Shown one piece after another: positions 1-5,862 of a stretch of 51,123 nucleotides of DNA. This DNA comes from Elusimicrobiota bacterium. Lineage in GTDB: Bacteria; Elusimicrobiota; Elusimicrobia; Elusimicrobiales; UBA9959. The notes under the pieces were generated by a model. It was not told the origin of the DNA. It ran no database searches and was given only the letters and a program-made list of their open reading frames with translations. The DNA is taken from contig JACRER010000058.1 in the NCBI GenBank assembly GCA_016234365.1, positions 1 through 51,123 on the forward strand, read 5' to 3'. The translations under genes and the position numbers were made by a program. Within the stretch, counting starts at the first letter, position 1. Every line of letters starts with the position of its first letter.

Positions 1-858
1 CACCTGCGCGCCCAGGTCGCCCACACCGATGTTGGCCGCGGGCACGGATGAGGCCACCACCAGGGCCCCCAGCGTACCGGCCGTCACGTTGCCGGCCGCC
101 ACGGCGGCAGCGGTAACGCCGGTCAGCGACGCGCCGCTGATAGCCGGCAGCGCGCCGCTCAGCTTGGAAGAAGTCATCCCAACTATGGAATTATCTTGTA
201 CCGCGTTAACGGCTACCGAAGAGGCAACCACTTGTGCGCCCAGTTTGCCTACGCCGATATTGGCGGCAGGCACGGACGAGGCCACCACCAGGGCTCCCAG
301 CGTGCCGGCCGTCACATTGGCGGCGGTCACCGCCGATGCGGTAACGCCGGTCAGCGCCGAGCCGTCCAGAACGGGCAACGCGCCGGACAGCTTGGAGGAC
401 GACAGCCCCACTATGGAATTATCCAGCACGGAATTCACGGCCACGGAAGAGACCGGGACATTGGCCAGCAGGCTGTCCGCCACGGCGGAGCGGAAGCTGT
501 ACGCCCCGGTGGCCAGCTGTTCGCGAGGCAGCAGCGTCTCGGCCCCCACGGTTATTTCCAGGTAGCGGGTGTCGGCGGAAAATACCGACGGCGTCAACGG
601 CGAAACCGCCCCCAGCTGCACGGCGAACAAGCCGTTGGTCACGGTGACTGCGGGCTGAACCTCGCTCCACAAGGGCGATGAACAGTCCGAGGCGGACGAG
701 CAGATCTGGAACGTCATGGCGTAACTGCCGCTACGGGGCAGCTTATTATTATCCAGAAGCCGGCCCTGGAAATTTATCAGGCCAGGCACCGCCGCCAGGG
801 CGCCCCCGGCGCAGCCCAGCAGCAGCGCCGCTAATATCCGTATAGTTTTCTTGGTCAT
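1..858 (-). CDS. Exported repeat-containing protein (tail-fibre-like), C-terminus beyond window
   Basis: The reading frame is open from an ATG at 858 to the window edge (286 codons, no stop), so the protein is cut off at its C-terminus. It begins with a Sec signal peptide (TKK, then a Leu/Ala-rich stretch ending in GGALA). A beta-rich module of about 80 residues follows, with the motifs FQGRLLD, LWSEVQ and VTNGLFAVQLG. This module is common at the N-terminus of large exported proteins that continue into tail-fibre-like repeats. From about residue 140 it contains a 76-residue repeat (DNSIVG...SSKLSGALP...LTGVTA...AANIGVG), of which one full copy and part of the next are visible. A weak purine-rich ribosome site (AAGGGGAAG) precedes the ATG. 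The gene lies 40 bases downstream of the Rrf2 regulator on the same strand. Probably a surface structure; its function is unknown. Confidence 0.75.
   Translation of the reverse strand, partial: MTKKTIRILAALLLGCAGGALAAVPGLINFQGRLLDNNKLPRSGSYAMTFQICSSASDCSSPLWSEVQPAVTVTNGLFAVQLGAVSPLTPSVFSADTRYLEITVGAETLLPREQLATGAYSFRSAVADSLLANVPVSSVAVNSVLDNSIVGLSSSKLSGALPVLDGSALTGVTASAVTAANVTAGTLGALVVASSVPAANIGVGKLGAQVVASSVAVNAVQDNSIVGMTSSKLSGALPAISGASLTGVTAAAVAAGNVTAGTLGALVVASSVPAANIGVGDLGAQV
8..460. repeat. 228-bp in-frame tandem repeat within the partial exported-protein gene
   Basis: Matching blocks recur exactly 228 bases apart. ACTATGGAATTATC starts at 182 and its counterpart at 410. The GGCACGGA(T/C)GAGGCCACC block near 38 recurs near 266. 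The period is 76 codons, so the repeat is protein-coding, and the copies differ by many silent changes. More copies probably lie beyond the window start. Confidence 0.75.
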
Positions 859-898
859 ATGCTTCCCCTTAAGAATTACGCGTTTTCGCGTTCAAGAT

Positions 899-1348
899 CT
901 ACTCTTCCGCCGGGCCAATATCCCCGGTGGGCGCGCCTTTGGCTTTGCGCGCCTTTTCCTCTTTCTGGCGGTCCTCTTCCTTCATCATCTCTACGATGTC
1001 CTGCACGGTAAGCCCCACCAGCCAGTTGTTCACTTCTTCCCGCAGTTTCTTGTAAAGCCGGCCCGGTATCTCCTCGCGCTCCGGAGCCGGGGCTCCGTTG
1101 AAAGTAAAAGCCTCCATCAAGGCCCAGACGCTGATATTATCCAGGTCCTTGCGCAGGCGGCACCCTTTGCCTTTCTGCGACTCCACAAAACCGGCGTGCA
1201 CCAGCGCCTGCAGCACCTTGTTGCAGTAAGGCGCCGGCAGGCCCTGGAAACGTGCGATGTCCACGACCTGGTTCCAGGCTCCGCCGTTATTCTGCCCCAG
1301 GTATTGCAGGCAGGCCAGGCCGTAAGCTAGAGTGCGGTTCATTCTCAT
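899..1348 (-). CDS. Rrf2-family winged-helix transcriptional regulator
   Basis: A 149-residue protein starting MRMNRTLAYGLACLQYL, the usual Rrf2 opening. It has a winged helix with a recognition region (PAPYCNKVLQALVHAGFVES) and the wing QKGKGCRL. The three Cys residues (about 13, 42 and 63) do not form the tight C-x5-C-x7-C iron-sulfur motif of IscR/NsrR, so a canonical cluster is not evident. The charged C-terminal tail (KEEDRQKEEKARKAK) is an extension. ATG at 1348 or at 1342 could be the start; neither has a clear Shine-Dalgarno sequence. A strong nested palindrome sits just upstream (1380-1437), suggesting autoregulation. Rrf2 proteins usually repress DNA targets in response to redox or metabolic signals; the signal here is unknown. 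Confidence 0.85.
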   Translation of the reverse strand: MRMNRTLAYGLACLQYLGQNNGGAWNQVVDIARFQGLPAPYCNKVLQALVHAGFVESQKGKGCRLRKDLDNISVWALMEAFTFNGAPAPEREEIPGRLYKKLREEVNNWLVGLTVQDIVEMMKEEDRQKEEKARKAKGAPTGDIGPAEE

Positions 1349-1379
1349 AATAGTCGTCTAAAAAAACCGTTCCGGACCA

Positions 1380-1437
1380 TTTTTGTCCAGTGACCAACAG
1401 CCATTGGATATTTTTTATCCAATGACCGGACAAAAAA
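1380..1437. promoter_or_regulatory. Nested inverted repeat, probable Rrf2 operator
   Basis: An inner perfect 9-bp inverted repeat, CATTGGATA (1402-1410) and TATCCAATG (1416-1424), is separated by TTTTT. An outer pair flanks it: TTTTTGTCC (1380-1388) and GGACAAAAA (1428-1436). The site lies between the Rrf2 gene (start 1348) and the end of the radical SAM gene (1506), where the promoter of the regulator should be. Two-fold symmetry of this size is typical of a dimeric repressor site. The inner stem followed by A/T could instead form part of a terminator for the upstream operon. Confidence 0.5.
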
Positions 1438-1505
1438 TAAACGGCGCCGCGACTGCTCTGCCGTTGATATCAATAGTATAGCAGGCCTAATCCAGCAGTC
1501 AAGGC

Positions 1506-2552
1506 CTATTTTTGTAACTTGCGATACGCCGCCGCCAGGGCGCAGGCGGGCTTGTTGGGGGCAAAAACATCCCCCTCCTCCACCAGGCTTACCCCGGGGC
1601 AGCGGCTGCAGTAGGCCGCGTCAGGGCAGGCGGCGCAGGCTTTCACATCCTCCTGCCCGGCCTTGCGCCACCGCTTAAGCCAGGGCGCGGAGCGCCAGAT
1701 AGCGCCAAAACCCCGGCGCGACAAATTCCCCAGTTTAACCGGCAATTGCAGGCAAGGGTAAAGCGTTCCGTCAGGGGCTATAGCGCAGATGTTGCGCCCC
1801 GCCCCGCAAAGAAAATCATACCGAGGCGAAGCCTCGACAGGCGCGCTGGAGGCCGTATAAGGGGCCGCTTCGCCGGCGGCCAGCAGTTTTACGGCCCGCG
1901 CCAGTTGCGTGCGGGAAAGGCGCAGGGCGAGCGCCGCTACGCCCCCGTCGTTGGCGGCGGTTATTACCGGGTCGAAAGCTATGCTAAAAACTTCCCGCCG
2001 GGCCATGGCGCGCAGCCTGGCGGCGCTTCTTATGTTCCCCTTCATCAGCGGCACTTTCATCCTCACAGGGATACCGGTTTTTTTAAGCAGCTGCGCGGCG
2101 CTAAGGCTGGCGGCGTACGAGCCGGCTTTACCCGTAACGCCATCGTGGAACCGGGCGCCCCCGTAAAAGCTTATCTCAAAACCCGCCACGCCTGCAGCTT
2201 TCAACTGCCGCGCCAGTTCAGGGGTAAGGCCGTGGCCGGAAGAAAATACTCGCACGCCGAACCGGCGGCGCACGGCATACGCGCAAAGTTCGGCCAGGTC
2301 GGGCCGCAGCAGGGGCTCCCCGCCGGTGAAAACAAGGTAAAGCCCGCCGGCAGCCGCCAGTTGGTCCAGTATCTTTTTCCAGCAGGCGGTATCAAGCTCC
2401 CGGCCAGGGCGGGCCCGCCCGCGGGTTTCCGGCAGGTAGCAATGCCTGCAGGACAGCGGGCAGCGCCGCGTAAGTTCTATGGTAATGGAAACGGGGATAC
2501 TCCGCTCAAGCGTCAGCAGGTTGAGGCGGGCGGAAGGTGCGACGTCAGTCAT
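1506..2552 (-). CDS. Radical SAM/SPASM peptide-modifying enzyme
   Basis: A 348-residue protein. The radical SAM cluster motif is C31-x3-C35-x2-C38 (CPLSCRHC), followed by the GGEPLL SAM-binding motif near residue 77. The C-terminal third has a SPASM-type Cys array: CGAGRNICAIAPDGTLYPC, then CAACPDAAYC and SRCPG, then a last Cys near the end. This could hold auxiliary Fe-S clusters as in PqqE, AlbA and sactisynthases. Such enzymes form carbon-carbon or thioether links in ribosomal peptides. It overlaps the S26-type peptidase gene by 8 bases and is the last gene of a kinase, PqqD, peptide, peptidase, radical SAM set, so its likely substrate is the 45-residue peptide at 2880-3017. The chemistry cannot be read from sequence; heme or quinone maturation-type roles remain possible. 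Confidence 0.88.
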   Translation of the reverse strand: MTDVAPSARLNLLTLERSIPVSITIELTRRCPLSCRHCYLPETRGRARPGRELDTACWKKILDQLAAAGGLYLVFTGGEPLLRPDLAELCAYAVRRRFGVRVFSSGHGLTPELARQLKAAGVAGFEISFYGGARFHDGVTGKAGSYAASLSAAQLLKKTGIPVRMKVPLMKGNIRSAARLRAMARREVFSIAFDPVITAANDGGVAALALRLSRTQLARAVKLLAAGEAAPYTASSAPVEASPRYDFLCGAGRNICAIAPDGTLYPCLQLPVKLGNLSRRGFGAIWRSAPWLKRWRKAGQEDVKACAACPDAAYCSRCPGVSLVEEGDVFAPNKPACALAAAYRKLQK

Positions 2553-2877
2553 TTACAAAAAAACGGAAAACGGCGCGGCGCACGCGGGAATAAACCAGGC
2601 CGGGCAGGCCGGAAGATAGGGGCCCGCCCAACGCCCGGCCGCGCACGTCGTCCCAGGGCACAAAGTGTTCCTCGATGCGCCCGGCGTCGTCCGCCAGCCA
2701 GGCCCCGCCGGAGTCCGTGCGCAGCACGCGGTGCAGCAGCAGCCTTCCTTCATAGGAGTATACGGCGCAGTCGCCGGGGAGCGGCCGCGAGGGGGAGAGC
2801 AAAGTGGTGCCGCCGGCCTTGAAGATCGGCAGCATACTGGTCCCCTCCAGGTGAAAAATCCGCGGCGCCTGCGGCAT
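2545..2877 (-). CDS. S24/S26-type serine peptidase, probable leader peptidase
   Basis: A 110-residue protein. GTSMLP near residue 12 carries the catalytic Ser of the S24/S26 fold. PGDCAVYSYEG is followed by LLLHRVL, where a His takes the place used by the general base in SipW/Sec11-type (S26B) enzymes rather than the Lys of bacterial LepB. No N-terminal membrane segment is visible, unlike secretory signal peptidases, so the enzyme is probably cytosolic. Its ATG is 2 bases after the stop of the small peptide (TGACCATG), giving tight translational coupling, and its end overlaps the radical SAM gene. The context suggests it cleaves the leader from the modified peptide. A role in processing another protein, or as a LexA-like regulator without a DNA-binding domain, cannot be excluded. 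Confidence 0.78.
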   Translation of the reverse strand: MPQAPRIFHLEGTSMLPIFKAGGTTLLSPSRPLPGDCAVYSYEGRLLLHRVLRTDSGGAWLADDAGRIEEHFVPWDDVRGRALGGPLSSGLPGLVYSRVRRAVFRFFVND

Positions 2878-2879
2878 GG

Positions 2880-3017
2880 TCAGGAGGTTTTTTTCAGCGA
2901 TTTGCAGGCCAACTGGCTAATGGGCCCGGTCTGGCATTTGCCGCAGGCCAGCGCCGCCGTCTCAAAGACCTTCTCGGTCTTCATTTGCGGTTTCTCGTAA
3001 ACCTTTTTCTTTTTCAT
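2880..3017 (-). CDS. 45-residue Cys-containing peptide, candidate RiPP precursor
   Basis: This small gene was found by reading between the peptidase and PqqD genes. The ATG at 3017 has a strong ribosome site (GGAGG, then AAAA, then ATG) that lies inside the end of the PqqD-like gene, and the start overlaps that gene's stop (ATGA). It encodes 45 residues: a Lys-rich start (MKKKKVYEKP), a leader-like block KTEKVFETAALA, then a putative core with three Cys (25, 28 and 38) beginning ACGKCQTGP and ending SLKKTS. Charged leader, helix-prone recognition block and Cys/Ser/Thr core match the architecture of precursors handled by PqqD-like domains and radical SAM/SPASM enzymes. Its stop is 2 bases before the peptidase start. 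The precursor role is inferred from position and architecture. An alternative is a small structural or regulatory protein. Confidence 0.75.
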   Translation of the reverse strand: MKKKKVYEKPQMKTEKVFETAALACGKCQTGPISQLACKSLKKTS

Positions 3018-3274
3018 TTTTCCTCCAGGAGTCCGGCGCGGCGCAGGCCGGAAACAAATTCCTTCACATCCGCGCGCGCCTCCGCTTCCCCCACTTCAAA
3101 TTCTCCGGCCAGGCCGGCGGCCAGCTCCGCCTCAGAGAGTCCTTTATCCAGGCCCTCCCAGATAATGGCGGCCGTACCGTTCAGTTCGTGCAGGCGCGCG
3201 CCGGCCGCGTCCACCACGAACAATTCGCCGCCCACCCGCCTGTAAGCCAGGTCTTTTCTTATCTTAAAGGCCAT
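3014..3274 (-). CDS. PqqD-like peptide chaperone (RiPP recognition element)
   Basis: An 86-residue protein with the PqqD signature: an N-terminal beta region (YRRVGGELFVVDAAGARLHEL), NGTAAIIWEGLD, then a helical half ending RRAGLL. PqqD-type domains bind leader peptides and present them to radical SAM enzymes. It starts 2 bases after the kinase stop, and its own stop overlaps the ATG of the 45-residue peptide (ATGA), so its translation is coupled to both. It lacks fused domains. A PqqD protein paired with an HprK-like kinase resembles the two-gene sets called HPr-rel-A in some family collections; this pairing is recalled rather than checked. Confidence 0.87.
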   Translation of the reverse strand: MAFKIRKDLAYRRVGGELFVVDAAGARLHELNGTAAIIWEGLDKGLSEAELAAGLAGEFEVGEAEARADVKEFVSGLRRAGLLEEK

Positions 3275-3276
3275 AG

Positions 3277-4095
3277 TTATCCCACTAGTTCCAAAAATCC
3301 GGCGTCCTTCTTAGAGAATTCCAGCCTGTGCGGCTCGGCCGCCAGCAACCGGGCCGCGGAACTCATAACGGCCGCGGCCTCCCGGTTCTCCCTGGAAAAA
3401 TTCACCGCGCAGCGCAGCAGCACCCTGAAAGCCTCGGCCTTGCCGCATGGCGCTACCCTGTGCCGCGCGGCTTTTTTAGGCAGGAAGACCCCGCCCAGCG
3501 GCCAGGAACCCTGCCGCCCGCCGGAGCGCATTTCCCCCCAGAACGGGGACCCGTAAACCCGCCAGCGGCCCCGCTCGAAACGCAGCATATTTATCTCGTC
3601 GCTTATCACCTCGGCTCCGGCCGCGGCGGCCAGTTTCGAGAGCGTGGACTTGCCAGCCCCGGACTTGCCAGGGAACAGCCAGGCTTTGCCGCTTTTGAGG
3701 ATCCCGGCCGAGTGCAGCATCAGGCCGCCGTCGCGGATCAACAGCGAACTTATTAAAGAACGTAAAAAAGCATCCAGGCACTGTTCGTTAGGGGCCGCCG
3801 TAAGCGTGCCGCGGCCGGAACGCGTATCAAGGGCCGCCCTGAAGTCCCCCCTGGCCAATTCCAGCCTGGAACCGGCCCATTTCACCTCCGGCCTGAAAGG
3901 AGATAGCCTGGCCGGACCCTCTGAGCAGTCAAATTGCAGCCCGCCAAAGCCTGAAACAATAAAAGGCGCGTACCGCCGGCCCAAAACAGAAATGATACCT
4001 TTGAAGTCCGATTTAAAAGACAGCCCCGAACCGGCTATTTTCAATACGGCACGGCTCATGGCCATGAGATGGAGCTCGGAGAGGTCTCCTGCCAC
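3277..4095 (-). CDS. HprK-like P-loop kinase
   Basis: Taken from the GTG at 4095 this is 272 residues. A Walker A motif GKSGAGKST lies near residue 145, preceded by LMLHSAG, and a Walker B-like ISDE lies about 20 residues further on, as in the C-terminal domain of HPr kinase. The N-terminal 100 residues do not resemble HprK. In-frame ATGs at 4065 and 4059 are alternative starts; the 4059 ATG overlaps the stop of the pseudopilin gene (ATGA). The longer start is kept because the block LSELHLMAMSRAVLKIAGSG fits the N-terminus I recall for HprK-related kinases. HprK homologues in some lasso-peptide clusters phosphorylate a C-terminal Ser of the precursor. The adjacent peptide ends in Thr-Ser, so it is a plausible substrate. 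No HPr gene is in the window. Confidence 0.78.
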   Translation of the reverse strand: MAGDLSELHLMAMSRAVLKIAGSGLSFKSDFKGIISVLGRRYAPFIVSGFGGLQFDCSEGPARLSPFRPEVKWAGSRLELARGDFRAALDTRSGRGTLTAAPNEQCLDAFLRSLISSLLIRDGGLMLHSAGILKSGKAWLFPGKSGAGKSTLSKLAAAAGAEVISDEINMLRFERGRWRVYGSPFWGEMRSGGRQGSWPLGGVFLPKKAARHRVAPCGKAEAFRVLLRCAVNFSRENREAAAVMSSAARLLAAEPHRLEFSKKDAGFLELVG

Positions 4096-5351
4096 GACTG
4101 CTTCACCAGCACTACGTTGAGAGTTGGCAATTTAAGGGAGCCATCATAGAAAACCGTGGCGTTGCCGGCGCCGGCCACATTGCCCACCACCCAGAGCGCG
4201 CCGTAAATATCGCTGTCGCCGGCCCTGTCAAAATCCCCGCCCACATACAGGAACCCGTAAACCCCCAGGTCCGAGCCGGTGGCGCCGCCCTCGCAGGAAC
4301 TGCCGCAGGAGCCCAGCGTATAAGTTGCAGCGTTGGATTTAAGCCCGGTGTCCCCTGGGTACTGGTTGCTGGCGGAGGTGTCTATTTTCTGATATTCCTG
4401 CCAGGCCGTAGAGGGCACTGCCATCACGCAGTTGGGGCAGTACTGGTCGCTGCCGGTTATCCCCAGGTTGCCGCGCACTATAATGGTTCCGCGCAGGCCG
4501 TTCTGTCCGCTCCAGCTGGTATTGTTATCCCAGTACCAGGTGTAGTTCTTGTTAATGCGCGAATCGTTGTTCAAATTCTGCACGCCGCAATTTGTGCAGG
4601 CCGCACCGGAGTACGTGCAGGAGCTGGCGAAACAACACTTCACGCTGCCGCCGCTGGTCTGGCAGTTGAGCGTGCCCGTGGCCGCGGCGGAGGAGCGCAT
4701 AGTGGTAAAATCGAACTGCGGCAGCTCCGGCACGTCATAATTCGACCACCACTCGAGATTGTCGGTATTGGGCGGGTTCAGGTCGTTGGTGGTGTCCAAC
4801 GGACGCACCACGTTCTTGGAAAGTTTTCGCGGAAAATGGGTGGATAGCGCCGCGCCGGACACCGTTATATCGTTCATGGCCATGATGGGGCCCCAATGCA
4901 CCACGCTGTTGCCGGTGGCCGAAAGCATGCCGCCGGAAATGATGGCCCCGGGGATGCTGGTATTGGCGTAGACCACCTTTACGGACCGAGTTTCCGTCTT
5001 ATTGCTGTCGCGCCCTTCGCCAACTACAGTGATCATATCTGCGCTTGGGCCGGAAGAGATGGAGATCCGGTAGCTGCCGCCCGGCACGTCGTAATAGGTG
5101 GTATCGAAACGGTACCCAGCCAGGGTGGTGCCGGCGCGTATGGATTCGAAGGTGGTGGTGGAACTCTTCACCTTCCAGTAAGCCCGGTCGACCGCGGCCT
5201 CGGCCAGGTTAAAAGCGGAGCTGGACTTCTGGTCCTTGGTGGAGATCTTTGTATCGTCCTGTACCCACCTGACCATGGCGGGGACTATAAGCAACAGCAG
5301 CACAAAGGCCATAATTACGGCCGGCAGGATGAAACCTTTTTTGTTCTTCAT
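4056..5351 (-). CDS. GspK/PilX-like minor pseudopilin
   Basis: A 431-residue protein with a short class III prepilin leader: MKNKKG, cleavage before Phe7, then a hydrophobic segment FILPAVIMAFVLLLLIVPAM. The +5 Glu found in most pilins is absent, as in GspK of type II secretion, which caps the pseudopilus tip. The soluble part has about 14 Cys in clusters (CCFASSC, ACTNCG, YCPNC, SCGSSCEGG), suggesting disulfides or metal binding outside the cell. It follows the GspJ/PilW-like gene by 16 bases, and its last codons overlap the HprK-like gene. Together with the two upstream genes it makes a GspI-J-K-like tip set. Confidence 0.8.
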   Translation of the reverse strand: MKNKKGFILPAVIMAFVLLLLIVPAMVRWVQDDTKISTKDQKSSSAFNLAEAAVDRAYWKVKSSTTTFESIRAGTTLAGYRFDTTYYDVPGGSYRISISSGPSADMITVVGEGRDSNKTETRSVKVVYANTSIPGAIISGGMLSATGNSVVHWGPIMAMNDITVSGAALSTHFPRKLSKNVVRPLDTTNDLNPPNTDNLEWWSNYDVPELPQFDFTTMRSSAAATGTLNCQTSGGSVKCCFASSCTYSGAACTNCGVQNLNNDSRINKNYTWYWDNNTSWSGQNGLRGTIIVRGNLGITGSDQYCPNCVMAVPSTAWQEYQKIDTSASNQYPGDTGLKSNAATYTLGSCGSSCEGGATGSDLGVYGFLYVGGDFDRAGDSDIYGALWVVGNVAGAGNATVFYDGSLKLPTLNVVLVKQSWQETSPSSISWP

Positions 5352-5367
5352 AATCGCGCCTCGCCGC

Positions 5368-5862
5368 CTAATTCATCACGCGCACCTTTTCCGAAGCCAT
5401 ATGCAGCGCTTTTTTCCGCCCTTCGAAGATCTGCTTCTCCAGCGTAAGGGAGACCGAGATTATCCCCATATCGTCGGAGCGCGGGAAGGTGAACGCAAGA
5501 TATTTAAGGTTCTTGCTGAGCGGGCGCCGGACGCCGTTTATGACCTGGTAAAGGTATTGCCCTTCCTGTTGAAAAACCAGAATGCTCCCCTGCTGCTTGG
5601 TGAACGAGATCTTGGAATAGAACGGCTGGCTGGTACTGGCCCGGTTGATGGTTATGGAGGCGGCCTGCGCCTGCCGCAGGTTACGCGTAACCACGTACAT
5701 CACGGCGCGCGCCTCCTGCTGCAGCTCCACGCGGCTGCGGTTCATGATGAATTGCCGGTTGGCCTGCATCAGGATAGGAGCGGAGATGGCGAAAACGGCG
5801 CTGACGATACTGATGGTGATCATCAGTTCCATCAAGGTCACGCCGGAGCGGCGGTTCACCAT
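5368..5862 (-). CDS. GspJ/PilW-like minor pseudopilin
   Basis: A 164-residue protein with a prepilin N-terminus: MVNRRSG, cleavage before Val8, then VTLMELMITISIVSAVFAIS with Glu at +5 (residue 12). A long amphipathic helix with QEARAVMYVVTRNLRQAQ follows, typical of PilW/GspJ. The globular domain is short, and there is no Cys. It overlaps the preceding large pseudopilin gene by 7 bases, so translation is coupled. It is probably processed by a PilD-type peptidase encoded elsewhere; no assembly ATPase, PilC or secretin gene is in the window. Confidence 0.85.
   Translation of the reverse strand: MVNRRSGVTLMELMITISIVSAVFAISAPILMQANRQFIMNRSRVELQQEARAVMYVVTRNLRQAQAASITINRASTSQPFYSKISFTKQQGSILVFQQEGQYLYQVINGVRRPLSKNLKYLAFTFPRSDDMGIISVSLTLEKQIFEGRKKALHMASEKVRVMN

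Noticed and set aside
29-681. Plus-strand open frames over the first 700 bases
   Set aside because: They are antisense to the signal-peptide-bearing minus-strand repeat protein and have low-complexity translations; high GC keeps many frames open.
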